DNA of 23,509 nt from JAGHEK01 sp044426235 (GCA_044426235.1 JAWXUS010000022.1:1-23509), one strand, 5' to 3'. Counted from the stretch's first letter, positions 15,279-23,114 are shown. A program made the numbers and translations. The notes: generated by a model not told the origin, from the sequence alone.

Positions 15279-16751
15279 AATGTTTTCAATTATTTTCATA
15301 ACAAAAATCATATTTTTAACATAAATATCTATAAAATAAGAACTTTTATACAAATTAATTGGATCTTTCCACCTGCAATTTGCTAATTTCTTTAGATTCA
15401 TGCATGCGAAAATAAGGCCTATCTCCATTTTAATTTTCGACAAACCTCGCAGTTTTGTATATCTCATACCATGTTTTTCTTTAGCATCTGCAAAAACACA
15501 TTCAATAGTTTCTTTTCTTCTTTTGTAAACTTTTTTAACATTGTCTCTATGTCTTAAATGTGATACAGCCTCTTCTACATAACTTTCCCATAAATGTCTT
15601 GCTACTACTTTTTCTTTAGTTTTACTTTTAGTACATTTACTTAAAAATTCACAGTTTTTACAATAATTCTTATCTGATTAAATATTCTATAGCCGTTTAT
15701 ATCTGTGGTTCTATACTTCAAAATTTTATTTTTGGGACATAAATAACAGTCATAATATTCATCATAAACAAATTCATATTTCTTAAAAAAATCTTTATTT
15801 GTCATTAGTCTTTTGTACGGCATAGCAGATATTATATTATCATCTAACAAAGTTTTACAAATATATGGAGTTATATATCCAGCATCAAGTGCCATATATT
15901 CAATATTTTTATTCTTATTTTTTAAACTTTTATACAAATCATAAAACCTAACACTATCGTGAACATTTCCTAAAGTTATATGGTAATCTAATACAAAATT
16001 GTTACTACAACGAGCAGTATGAGCTGAATATGCAAAACATTTTTCTTTTTCATTCTTAAAAAACATACCACTATCTTTATCAGTTTTACTTACTATTATT
16101 TCTTTTTTTAAAATATTTTCTGATTCTAAAAATTCTTTTTTTGAGTTACTTTTTCTATCCTCATTAATTTCTTTATTTAATTTATCTGTATATATTTTTC
16201 TTTGAATATCTGTTTCAACTTTTATATATTTTTTCTTATTATCACTAGCTTTTACATGGGTTGAATCAACAAATACATTTGAAGAATTTATAAACCCACT
16301 AAGAACTGCTTGCTCTAAAATTTTATTAAATATTACTTCAAATAAATCTGTATCTTTAAATCTTCTTTCATAATTTTTATTAAACGTTGAAAAATGAGGA
16401 ATATTTTCAGTTAATGAATAGCCTAAAAACCAACGATAAGCAACATTAACTTCTATTTCTCTGATAGTTTGTCTCATAGATGGTATACCAAATAAATATT
16501 GAATTAGTATTATCTTAATTAAAACTATAGGATCTATACTTGGTTTTCCAAGGTTTGAATAAAGATTTTTCACCTCATCATATATGAAACTAAAGTCAAT
16601 ACTTGCATCTATTTTTCTAACTAAATGATCTTTTGGAACTAAATCATCTAGAATTATATTTATTTCATTTTGTCTAAAATTATCTTTTCTAATTGTTAAC
16701 ATATTAATTTTTCCTTATTTTGTTCTTATTTATATTTTAGACAAGAAAAGT

Positions 16752-16779
16752 AGACTGTAAACATATTTGTCTACAGTCT
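16752..16779 (-). terminator. Hairpin at the IS right end, upstream of the transposase
   Basis: On the minus strand AGACTGTAGACA pairs with TGTTTACAGTCT around an AATA loop (12 bp, one G-T pair), followed by ACTTTTCTTG. The stem includes the terminal inverted repeat. It lies where pyrR transcripts would enter the IS, so it may shield the transposase from outside transcription. The tail is short, so termination strength is doubtful. Confidence 0.5.
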
Positions 16780-16780
16780 G
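16766..16780 (-). repeat. Right terminal inverted repeat of the IS
   Basis: Read on the minus strand it is CAGACTGTAGACAAA, matching the left end at 13 of 15 positions. Confidence 0.85.
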
Positions 16781-16803
16781 AGAGAACGAAAAATTCGTTC
16801 TCT
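16781..16803 (+). repeat. Right copy of the 23-bp palindromic direct repeat
   Basis: Identical to 15207-15229. On the plus strand it is followed by a T run that overlaps the pyrR stop codon. On the minus strand, the direction of pyrR, the sequence after the hairpin is now the IS end rather than a T-tract. Confidence 0.9.
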
Positions 16804-16807
16804 TTTT

Positions 16808-17341
16808 TTATCCTTTTATAGTAACAGACTCTTCATTATCAGTTTCTAATAATTTAACAGATATTATTTCATTTTTTGAAGTTGGAACATTTTTTCCAAC
16901 ATAATCTGCTCTTATTGGAAGTTCTCTATGCCCTCTATCAACTAAAACTGCAAGTTGTATAGATTTAGGTCTACCAATATCTATTAATGCATCTAATGCA
17001 CATCTAACAGTTCTACCAGTATATAAAACATCATCTATTAATATAACTTTCTTATTATCAATATCAAATAAAACTTTTGAACCATTAACTACTGGATCCT
17101 TAGAAATTTTTTTTAAATCATCTCTATAAAGTGTTATATCAAGTTCTCCACTATCTAATAAAGTTCCCTCAATTTGTTCAATCTTTTCTTTTATCCTATT
17201 TGCTAAATAAATTCCTCTAGTCTTAATGCCTATTAATACTAGACCTTCAATACCTTTATTTCTTTCTATTATTTCGTGACTTACTCTAGTTATTGCTCTT
17301 TGTACTTCTTTTTCGTCCATTAATTGAGATTTTTCTTTCAT
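16808..17341 (-). CDS. pyrR: PyrR: pyrimidine operon RNA-binding attenuator / uracil phosphoribosyltransferase
   Basis: PyrR binds UMP and an RNA anti-antiterminator in pyr leaders to lower pyrimidine synthesis, and also has uracil phosphoribosyltransferase activity. The PRPP-binding motif is VILIDDVLYTGRT (about 94-106). The N-terminus (EKEVQRAITRVSHEI) and LVDRGHRELPIRADYVGKN are typical of the family. At 177 residues it is complete. ATG 17341 has AAAGGA seven bases upstream. It follows rluD by 21 bp in the lspA-rluD-pyrR order common in Bacillota. No PyrR-binding leader fits in that gap and no pyr biosynthesis gene lies downstream, where the IS begins, so its RNA targets must be elsewhere. 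Confidence 0.95.
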   Translation of the reverse strand: MKEKSQLMDEKEVQRAITRVSHEIIERNKGIEGLVLIGIKTRGIYLANRIKEKIEQIEGTLLDSGELDITLYRDDLKKISKDPVVNGSKVLFDIDNKKVILIDDVLYTGRTVRCALDALIDIGRPKSIQLAVLVDRGHRELPIRADYVGKNVPTSKNEIISVKLLETDNEESVTIKG

Positions 17342-17362
17342 TTCAATTTCCTTTCAAAAATA

Positions 17363-18289
17363 TTATTGTTCATATATTACTTCTAATTTTTTTATTACAT
17401 TTTCAAAATAAGTTGGAACTTCTGAATTAAATTCTACATATTCACCACTCGTTGGATGAATAAATCCAAGTCTTTTTGCGTGTAGGGCTTGTCCTTTAAC
17501 TTTGAATTTGTTTTTCTCAGGTCCATAAACTATATCCCCAAGTAGTGGATGATTAATACTTTGTGCGTGTACTCTTATTTGATGAGTTCTACCAGTTTCA
17601 AGGGTTGCCTTTACGTGTGTAAAATCATCGTATCTTTTTATTACTTCAAAATGTGTTGTGGCATCTTTACCGTCAGGCACTACCGCCATTTTCAGTCTAT
17701 CTCTGTTACTTCTTCCGATTGGCTTATTAACTGTTATTTTATCTTCTTTAAAAACTCCGTGGCAAATAAATTCATATTCTCTATTTATTGAGTGATCCTT
17801 TAATTGACTCGCTAAACTATTATGCGAATTATTATTTTTTGCAATCATTAAAAGTCCCGAAGTGTCTTTATCTATTCTATGAACTATTCCAGGTCTTATA
17901 ATTCCATTTATAGAACTTAAATTGTCTTTACAATGATAAAGTATTGCATTAACTAAAGTATTTTCATAATTTCCAGGTGCAGGGTGTACAACCATTCCTT
18001 TAGCCTTATTGATTATTAACAAATCATCATCTTCATAAACTATTTCTATATCTAAATTTTGAGGAGTTATCTCAAGTAATTTTGGCTTTGGTATTTCAAT
18101 TACAACTTCATCATCTTCCTTTACTAAATAACTCGCCTTTTCATTTTTATTATTAACTAAAACTTTCTTTTCTTTAATTATTTTTTGGATATAACTTCTA
18201 GACATATCTCCTAATTGACCTGATAAAAAAACATCTAATCTATCATTTTCCTCTTCGTCGCTAACTAAAAACTGTTTTCTTTCGTCCAT
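17363..18289 (-). CDS. rluD: RluA/RluD-family 23S rRNA pseudouridine synthase
   Basis: Converts specific uridines in large-subunit rRNA to pseudouridine. An N-terminal S4 RNA-binding domain (about 14-75, with RLDVFLSGQLGDMSRSYIQK) leads into the catalytic domain. The signature HRIDKDTSGLL holds the catalytic aspartate D140. GRTHQIRVH lies near the C-terminus. At 308 residues it matches RluD-type enzymes; which uridines it modifies cannot be read from sequence. ATG 18289 has GAAAGGA upstream and lies 17 bp after lspA. In Bacillus the same position is held by ylyB. Confidence 0.93.
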   Translation of the reverse strand: MDERKQFLVSDEEENDRLDVFLSGQLGDMSRSYIQKIIKEKKVLVNNKNEKASYLVKEDDEVVIEIPKPKLLEITPQNLDIEIVYEDDDLLIINKAKGMVVHPAPGNYENTLVNAILYHCKDNLSSINGIIRPGIVHRIDKDTSGLLMIAKNNNSHNSLASQLKDHSINREYEFICHGVFKEDKITVNKPIGRSNRDRLKMAVVPDGKDATTHFEVIKRYDDFTHVKATLETGRTHQIRVHAQSINHPLLGDIVYGPEKNKFKVKGQALHAKRLGFIHPTSGEYVEFNSEVPTYFENVIKKLEVIYEQ

Positions 18290-18306
18290 TTTTTTATCCT
18301 TTCATA

Positions 18307-18774
18307 TTACCCTTTTGTATTTTCAAGTTTATCTTTTTCTTCAAAGTAAATTATATAAACACACATAATAATAGTTCCAAATACAACAAAAATATCCGCT
18401 ATATTAAATACGTATTCCCATATAAATCTAAAATCAAAATAATCAACAACAAATCCTAAGCGAACCCTATCTATTAAATTTCCAATAGCACCACTTATTA
18501 TTAAAATAATCGCACACCTTCCAATATTATGAACCTTATTATTACATAAATAATATATACCATAAATTGATGCAAGTACTGCAACTACTATAAATACTAT
18601 TTGATTATTTTCAAACATACCAAAAGCTGCACCTCTATTTTCAACATATGTTAAATGAAATACATTTTCTATTATTGGTATTGTTGAAACTGTTGTTAAA
18701 TATTTAAGTGCCATTATTTTTGAAATCTGATCAATTCCAACTAATAGTGCTATTATCATAATAAGTTTTAACAT
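18307..18774 (-). CDS. lspA: Lipoprotein signal peptidase II
   Basis: An integral membrane aspartyl protease that cuts signal peptides from diacylglyceryl-modified prolipoproteins. Four membrane helices are visible (about 4-22, 58-77, 85-101, 122-146). Family motifs are GIDQISK, ENRGAAF (45-51), GNLIDR with catalytic D102, and FNIAD with catalytic D127. At 155 residues it is complete. The ATG has AGGAAG upstream. It starts the lspA-rluD-pyrR operon behind its own -10, and is separated from the upstream DUF5665 gene by a strong hairpin. Confidence 0.95.
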   Translation of the reverse strand: MLKLIMIIALLVGIDQISKIMALKYLTTVSTIPIIENVFHLTYVENRGAAFGMFENNQIVFIVVAVLASIYGIYYLCNNKVHNIGRCAIILIISGAIGNLIDRVRLGFVVDYFDFRFIWEYVFNIADIFVVFGTIIMCVYIIYFEEKDKLENTKG

Positions 18775-18802
18775 AAAAACACTTCCTATACTTTTTAACT
18801 AT

Positions 18803-18808
18803 ATTATA
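18803..18808 (-). promoter_or_regulatory. -10 element of lspA-rluD-pyrR
   Basis: TATAAT preceded directly by TG on the minus strand, 28 bases before the lspA ATG. The -35 region (TTTAAT at 17 bases) is weak. The strong hairpin just upstream supports an independent promoter here. Confidence 0.5.
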
Positions 18809-18845
18809 CATTAATTTATATATTTATTAAATTAAATTTATCAAC

Positions 18846-18879
18846 ATAAATAAAACGTTAACATTAACGTTTTATTTAT
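18846..18879 (-). terminator. Perfect inverted repeat ending the DUF5665 gene
   Basis: Arms of 16 bp (18846-18861 and 18864-18879, core AAACGTTAA / TTAACGTTT) with almost no spacer, so the real loop must open by a few bases. The minus-strand 3' arm ends in a T-rich run. The stop codon of the DUF5665 gene is inside the stem. Confidence 0.75.
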
Positions 18880-19246
18880 TTCTATATTGTTCAACAATAT
18901 TCATTATATCAGCTATATATTCCCCAATTATAGGCAAATTCACCCAACTTGTAACTATGTATAAAGCAATTGCTGCTAAAAATGTAAATCCAATTGCTTG
19001 ACCAAACCCTTTTCCAAGTCCTGAAATAAAATTTATCATAAAAAGTCTTCTTTTACTATCTGTAAGCATCATATAATCTCTTATTCTACTTCTTTCAATT
19101 ATTAAAATCATTCTTTCAAGATATCTTTTTATAAGTTTTATATCTTCACTATTTTGAGTTTTAGAATATTCATTAATGGCATCATCTAACTCTTTCATAT
19201 TTATTATATAATCATCATTTAACTCTCTATTCTCATCGAATTTCAA
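18872..19246 (-). CDS. Small membrane protein with DUF5665 domain
   Basis: Function unknown. The protein is 124 residues. The first 75 are charged and helical, probably cytosolic (EYSKTQNSEDIKLIKRYLERM). A segment typical of DUF5665 follows: FISGLGKGFGQAIGFT, then one membrane helix (about 88-105), then NLPIIGEYIADIMNIVEQY. The start is TTG at 19246, with GAGGG seven bases before it; the first in-frame ATG is much later. Hairpins lie on both sides (19271-19296 before it and 18846-18879 at its end), so it may be a single-gene unit or rely on read-through from trpS. Confidence 0.8.
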   Translation of the reverse strand: MKFDENRELNDDYIINMKELDDAINEYSKTQNSEDIKLIKRYLERMILIIERSRIRDYMMLTDSKRRLFMINFISGLGKGFGQAIGFTFLAAIALYIVTSWVNLPIIGEYIADIMNIVEQYRNK

Positions 19247-19270
19247 TACAATTCCCTCTCTTTATTCATA

Positions 19271-19296
19271 AAAGTAGCGTAAAAATACGCTACTTT
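19271..19296 (-). terminator. Hairpin terminator after trpS
   Basis: A perfect 11-bp stem AAAGTAGCGTA / TACGCTACTTT with a four-base loop, followed on the minus strand by TTTTATG. It starts eight bases after the trpS stop. The short T-tract suggests incomplete termination. Confidence 0.7.
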
Positions 19297-19304
19297 CCCT
19301 TAAT

Positions 19305-20306
19305 TTATATAAACTTTCTTTCTATTAACCCAACTTTTTTGTATACTTTTCTTAAAGTTTTTCTAGCTTTTTGCTCTGCTTTATTTGCACCTTGTGCATA
19401 AACAGTTTCAAGATAATCTTTATTATTCATTAAATCAAGATACTTATCTCTCATAGGCTTTAAGCTCTCAACTATAACTTCAGAAACCTCCTCTTTAAAA
19501 ATTCCATATCCTTTGCCTTCATAGTTGTTAACTAAAGTTTGTATGTCAGTATTTGAAAGTTGTGAATAAATTTCAAGTAAATTTTTAATTCCTGCTTGTT
19601 CATTATTATATGAAACTATGCCTATTGAATCTGTAACACTTCTTTTTATTTTACGTCTAATAGTATCCGCATCGTCCATTAAAAGAATGTATGCATTTTC
19701 ATTTTCATCAGATTTACTCATCTTTTTAGTTGGTTCCTGAAGACTCATAACACGACCAACTTCTTTTGGTATATATGGCTCTGGGATTTTAAATGTATCT
19801 GAATATCTATTATTAAATCTAGTTGCTAAATCTCTTGCTAGTTCTAAATGTTGTTTTTGATCTTCTCCTACTGGTACTAAATCCGTTTGATATAAAAGTA
19901 TGTCTGCAGCCATTAATACAGGATATGTAAATAGTCCTGCATTTAAATTTGCCTCACTCTTTTGTGATTTATCTTTAAATTGAGTCATTCTTGATAATTC
20001 ACCCATATAAGTCATAGTACTTAGTATCCACATAAGTTCCGTGTGGGCACTAACGTGAGACTGCATAAACATAGTGTTTTTTTCTGGATCTAATCCACAA
20101 GCTAAGTACTGCGCTAAAAGTTCTATACTATTTCTTCTTAAATCTTTAGCCTCTTGTGGTACAGTTATTGCGTGTAAATCAACAACACTATAAAAACATT
20201 CATATTCTTCTTGAAGTTTAGTCCAGTTTTGAATTGCTCCAAGATAATTTCCAAGAGTCATTTTACCTGAAGGTTGCGCTCCACTAAATATTATTTTCTT
20301 TTCCAT
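19305..20306 (-). CDS. trpS: Tryptophanyl-tRNA synthetase
   Basis: Charges tRNA-Trp. A class I synthetase with SGAQPSGKMTLGNYLGAIQN at residues 8-27 (TLGN is the HIGH-type motif) and KKMSKSDEN as the KMSKS loop. The GEDQKQHLELARDLA segment is typical of bacterial TrpRS. At 333 residues it is of normal length. The ATG has AGGAG upstream. It follows mtnN by 18 bp, which leaves no room for a T-box leader, so any tryptophan control would have to lie ahead of mtnN, where no T-box is apparent. Confidence 0.96.
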   Translation of the reverse strand: MEKKIIFSGAQPSGKMTLGNYLGAIQNWTKLQEEYECFYSVVDLHAITVPQEAKDLRRNSIELLAQYLACGLDPEKNTMFMQSHVSAHTELMWILSTMTYMGELSRMTQFKDKSQKSEANLNAGLFTYPVLMAADILLYQTDLVPVGEDQKQHLELARDLATRFNNRYSDTFKIPEPYIPKEVGRVMSLQEPTKKMSKSDENENAYILLMDDADTIRRKIKRSVTDSIGIVSYNNEQAGIKNLLEIYSQLSNTDIQTLVNNYEGKGYGIFKEEVSEVIVESLKPMRDKYLDLMNNKDYLETVYAQGANKAEQKARKTLRKVYKKVGLIERKFI

Positions 20307-20324
20307 AAAATTCTCCTACTTATG

Positions 20325-21026
20325 TTATATTGATTTTATCATATTAATTACGATATCTTTTGAGTTTATAGCAGCATCTTTTACGAATTCTTCATAAGTC
20401 ACATCTGCACTTCCGTCAGCCTTATCAGACATTGCACGAATTATTACGAATGGAGTGTTATTAAGTGCACAAACGTGTGCAATTGCAGCTCCCTCCATTT
20501 CTCCACAGTATGCTCCAAATTCTTCAACTAGTTCATCTTTTAATTCTTTAGAACTAATAAATCTATCTCCAGTGACTACTCTTCCTTTTAAAATCTTATG
20601 ATTTTGTACTTTTTCTTTTGATGAATCATATGCTAAGTTTACTAAGTTTTCATCTGCAACAAAAGTTGAAGTTTCCATTCTTGGAATTTCACCTTTTTTG
20701 TTACCAAAAACTGTAGTATCAAAATCGTATTGTACTGCATCTGTTGATATTACTATATCAAATACATCAAGTTCATCGTGAAGTGCTCCTGCAACTCCAG
20801 TATTTACAACTGCATCAACATTAAATTCACTAATTAATATTTGTGCACAAAGTGCTGAGTTTACTTTACCAATTCCACATCTTACAACAACAACATTTTT
20901 TCCCTCTATAGTACCTTTATAAAATTTAAGGCTAGCTTTCTCAACAGTTTCTTCGACATTCATAGTATCGACTAAGATATCTACTTCTTCGTCCATTGCA
21001 CCGATTATTCCAAGTATATTAATCAT
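20325..21026 (-). CDS. mtnN: 5'-methylthioadenosine / S-adenosylhomocysteine nucleosidase
   Basis: Cleaves adenine from methylthioadenosine and S-adenosylhomocysteine, recycling the by-products of SAM use and feeding autoinducer-2 synthesis where luxS is present. The motif GAMDEEV has the catalytic Glu E14, MEGAAIAHVC carries the ribose-binding Glu, and RAMSDKADG the catalytic Asp. I chose ATG 21026 (233 residues) because GGAGGGAC lies just before it and family homology begins at MINILGIIGAM. An upstream ATG at 21041 would place that Shine-Dalgarno inside the gene. The two radical-SAM and SAM-dependent rRNA enzymes elsewhere in the window are among the users of SAM in this cell. It is co-transcribed with trpS. 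Confidence 0.94.
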   Translation of the reverse strand: MINILGIIGAMDEEVDILVDTMNVEETVEKASLKFYKGTIEGKNVVVVRCGIGKVNSALCAQILISEFNVDAVVNTGVAGALHDELDVFDIVISTDAVQYDFDTTVFGNKKGEIPRMETSTFVADENLVNLAYDSSKEKVQNHKILKGRVVTGDRFISSKELKDELVEEFGAYCGEMEGAAIAHVCALNNTPFVIIRAMSDKADGSADVTYEEFVKDAAINSKDIVINMIKSI

Positions 21027-21031
21027 TTTGT

Positions 21032-21037
21032 CCCTCC
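21032..21037 (-). promoter_or_regulatory. Ribosome binding site that fixes the mtnN start
   Basis: GGAGGG on the minus strand, five bases before ATG 21026. It overlaps the codons that a start at 21041 would use, and so argues against the longer form. Confidence 0.8.
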
Positions 21038-21074
21038 GCATACTAGTAATATAAATATTTTTCTTTACTTTTAT

Positions 21075-21103
21075 ATTTAATCATATTTTATATAGTTTGT
21101 CTA
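21075..21103 (-). promoter_or_regulatory. Likely promoter of mtnN-trpS
   Basis: TAGACA (21098-21103) and TTAAAT (21075-21080) are separated by 17 bases, and the -10 has a TGn extension on its 5' side. It lies in the divergent gap with the acyltransferase gene. Confidence 0.5.
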
Positions 21104-21141
21104 TTATGTTAATAATCATTTAATATTTTTAACTTTTTGTG

Positions 21142-21147
21142 TATAAT
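21142..21147 (+). promoter_or_regulatory. -10 element of the acyltransferase/DUF6320 operon
   Basis: TATAAT, 21 bases before the TTG start. The -35 (TTTAAT at 17 bases) is weak. Transcription starting about seven bases later would begin almost at the GAGGAG ribosome site, giving a very short leader. Confidence 0.45.
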
Positions 21148-21168
21148 TGGTTTTGAGGAGTTGATTTT

Positions 21169-22425
21169 TTGAAAAAAACAGACTGGTATAAATTAGATAA
21201 TGCAGCTAAAATGTATCCAGCTATTTTATCTAGAAAAAATCCTGCGACTTTTAGAGTAGCAGTTTTACTTAAAGAAGATATTGATTCAGAAATTCTTGAA
21301 AAATCTGTAAATGAAGTTATTAATAGATTTCCAACTATGAAGGTTAAACTTAAAAAGGGTATTTTTTGGAACTACTTTCAAGAAAATAATAAACCTGTAA
21401 AAATATATAAAGAAGAAAATACGCCGTGTTTTTTTATTGATGCAAATAAAAATAATGATTATCTATTTAGAGTGACATATTTTAATAAGAGAATTTCAGT
21501 TGAAATTTTTCACGCCCTAACAGATGGAACTGGTGGAATTGAATTTTTAAAATCCATTTTATATAAATACTTAAATTTAAAGGGATTTTCAATAAACTGC
21601 GAAAATATGATTATAACAAATAATAATTATGCATCTTTTGATGAAATAGAAGATAGCTATCACAAAATTTATAATAAAGATAAAACTAATAACAAAAAAA
21701 TTAAAAACGCACAACATATTAAAGGAAAATCTCTAAAAAATAATGCTATAAATGTTATTCACGGAGTTATTGATTCAAATGAACTTCTAAAGATTTCAAA
21801 ATCATTTGGAGTTACTATAACTGAATATTTAACCGCACTTTATGTTTTAGCAGTTTTTAAGGAAAATAAAAATACTAAATCAAACCCAATAACAATAAAT
21901 ATTCCAGTTAATTTACGTAATATGTTTGATTCAAATAGTCTTCGTAATTTTTCTTTTTTTGTTAATGTATCAATAAAGCAAGAAAATTATCTTGATTTTT
22001 ATATGGTACTTTTTGAAGTAAAAAAACAACTTAGAGAAGGAATTAAAAAGGAAAATATACATTCAAAATTAAATACTATGATTAGTATGGACAAGAATGT
22101 TTTTCTTAGGGTTATTCCATTATTTTTAAAAACTATGATTTTAAAAAATACCAGAAGACTTTTATCAGATAACATAAAAACTTCTACTTTGACTAACTTA
22201 GGAGTTATAAAATTACCAAATGAAATGAATGAATTTGTTAATCACTTTGAATTTATGCTTTATTGCTCAAATCCAGTAAATATAAATGTCGGTATTTGTA
22301 CTTTCGGTGATAAACTTGTTATTTCAATGTCTAGAAGTATTGTTGAAACAAACGTTATTAGATACTTTTTTAATCACTTATCAAAAGATTTAGGACTTGA
22401 CGTATTAATCTATTCAAACGATTAG
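21169..22425 (+). CDS. Condensation / alcohol acetyltransferase-like acyltransferase
   Basis: A CoA- or carrier-dependent acyltransferase of the chloramphenicol-acetyltransferase fold superfamily; substrate unknown. Residues 115-120 read HALTDG, the HxxxDG active-site motif. Residue 114 is F where the full HHxxxDG form has a first His, as is common in alcohol-acetyltransferase-like members. A conserved N-terminus (DWYKLDNAAKMYPAI) and the later TITEYLTALYVLAV, NIPVNLRNMF and LTNLGVIKLP segments fit this group. At 418 residues it is complete. The start is TTG at 21169 with GAGGAG eight bases upstream. It is followed 26 bp later by a DUF6320-type membrane gene, an association that suggests modification of a lipid or membrane-bound product. 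That role is inference. Confidence 0.85.
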   Translation: MKKTDWYKLDNAAKMYPAILSRKNPATFRVAVLLKEDIDSEILEKSVNEVINRFPTMKVKLKKGIFWNYFQENNKPVKIYKEENTPCFFIDANKNNDYLFRVTYFNKRISVEIFHALTDGTGGIEFLKSILYKYLNLKGFSINCENMIITNNNYASFDEIEDSYHKIYNKDKTNNKKIKNAQHIKGKSLKNNAINVIHGVIDSNELLKISKSFGVTITEYLTALYVLAVFKENKNTKSNPITINIPVNLRNMFDSNSLRNFSFFVNVSIKQENYLDFYMVLFEVKKQLREGIKKENIHSKLNTMISMDKNVFLRVIPLFLKTMILKNTRRLLSDNIKTSTLTNLGVIKLPNEMNEFVNHFEFMLYCSNPVNINVGICTFGDKLVISMSRSIVETNVIRYFFNHLSKDLGLDVLIYSND

Positions 22426-22451
22426 TATAAATTAATAAAAGGGGGGATAGT

Positions 22452-23114
22452 ATGACTTGTATTGATTGCAATGTTACTATTGATAGTAGTTTAAATAAAT
22501 GTCCTCTTTGCGGGAGAAATATTTCAAATAATACAATTAAAGAAAAAAATCGAATCTATCCAAGTTATAAAGATTTTAGTTTTAAATACTTAAAATACAA
22601 CGTATTTCTAGCTTTTTGCTTGATAATTTCTTTTAATGCAATAATATTAGATTCTTTAATATTTAAAAATAAAATTATTAGCCTATTTATTACAGGTTTT
22701 AGCTGTTATGCTTGGTATTTTGTAAATTATACTATTAATTCTAAATCTTTTATTGCAGAAAGAATATTTTATAATTTCTTAGTATTATCAATAATACTAT
22801 TTTTATTCGATAATACACTTGGAAATATTGGTTGGGCCTTTAATTATACAATACCTATAATTATAACACTTATAGTTTTTGTATTTAATTTAATAGTTTT
22901 TAGCTATAAATTTACGTGTATCGATTATTATATATATCATATAATTTTTAGTGTAATTTGCCTTAGTTCATTTATATTTCATCTGTTTAGTAAAATCCAT
23001 TTTACTTGGGCTTGGCAAATGGCGGGGTATTTTTCACTTAGCTCACTTATTGTAATAAGTATTTTATATTACAATAAAATAAAAAGTGAACTCTTAAAAA
23101 GACTTCATATATAA
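22452..23114 (+). CDS. Zinc-ribbon six-helix membrane protein (DUF6320 type)
   Basis: Function unknown. The N-terminus is a short zinc ribbon with C3xxC6 and C17PLC20. It is followed by YPSYKDFSFKYLKYN and then six predicted membrane helices (about 49-70, 75-95, 104-118, 127-151, 159-179, 185-207). A basic tail (KIKSELLKRLHI) closes the 220-residue protein. The ATG is preceded by AAGGGGGG. It is the second gene of a two-gene unit with the acyltransferase and is closed by a strong terminator 10 bases on. I know this kind of pair from other Bacillota, where a hydrolase gene may also be present; none follows here. DUF6320 is my best family match. Confidence 0.8.
   Translation: MTCIDCNVTIDSSLNKCPLCGRNISNNTIKEKNRIYPSYKDFSFKYLKYNVFLAFCLIISFNAIILDSLIFKNKIISLFITGFSCYAWYFVNYTINSKSFIAERIFYNFLVLSIILFLFDNTLGNIGWAFNYTIPIIITLIVFVFNLIVFSYKFTCIDYYIYHIIFSVICLSSFIFHLFSKIHFTWAWQMAGYFSLSSLIVISILYYNKIKSELLKRLHI

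Larger units (their letters stand above)
15198..16702 (-). pseudogene. IS1182-family transposase, frameshifted
   Basis: A DDE transposase broken into two frames. The first frame runs from ATG 16702 (AAGGA upstream) to a TAA at 15641. It holds an N-terminal domain (LTIRKDNFRQNEI, then SMRQTIREIEVNVAYRWFLG) and two catalytic aspartates, D146 in VDSTHVKAS and D273 in ALDAGY. After GYRIF at about 15680 the frame shifts by -1. The reading then continues SDKNYCKNCEFLSKC, ARHLWESYVEEAVSHLRHR, and KETIECVFADAKEKHGMRY, which carries the third catalytic acid. Loss of one A from a TTTAAATCA-like site would explain it. The second frame has no stop inside the element and ends in flanking DNA at 15198. It is probably inactive unless the shift is a sequencing error. 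Confidence 0.85.
15230..16780 (-). mobile_element. IS1182-family insertion sequence (1551 bp)
   Basis: The ends are imperfect inverted repeats: CAGTTTGTAGACAAA at the left and, read inward, CAGACTGTAGACAAA at the right (13 of 15 match). Outside both ends lies the same 23-bp palindrome, so the boundaries are exact. It carries one transposase gene on the minus strand, disrupted by a frameshift. Strong hairpins sit just inside each end, at 15242-15277 and 16752-16779. The element separates the convergent genes rqcH and pyrR. The family call rests on the transposase sequence. Confidence 0.88.

Noticed and set aside
15198..15467. A stand-alone 89-residue minus-strand gene
   Set aside because: Its sequence (MRYTKLRGLSKIKMEIG) is the C-terminal part of the IS transposase in the shifted frame, not a separate gene.
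15641..15700. Programmed -1 frameshifting in the transposase
   Set aside because: There is no slippery run at the junction, and the -1 frame has a stop (TAA) immediately before the homology resumes; a one-base deletion explains it better.
17342..17362. PyrR-responsive attenuator before pyrR
   Set aside because: The gap is 21 bases and holds only the ribosome site.
20307..20324. T-box riboswitch controlling trpS
   Set aside because: Only 18 bases separate mtnN and trpS, and no specifier/antiterminator arrangement is seen before mtnN either.
21027..21041. Longer mtnN start at ATG 21041
   Set aside because: It would place GGAGGG, a clear ribosome site for ATG 21026, inside the gene, and the extra residues are not conserved.
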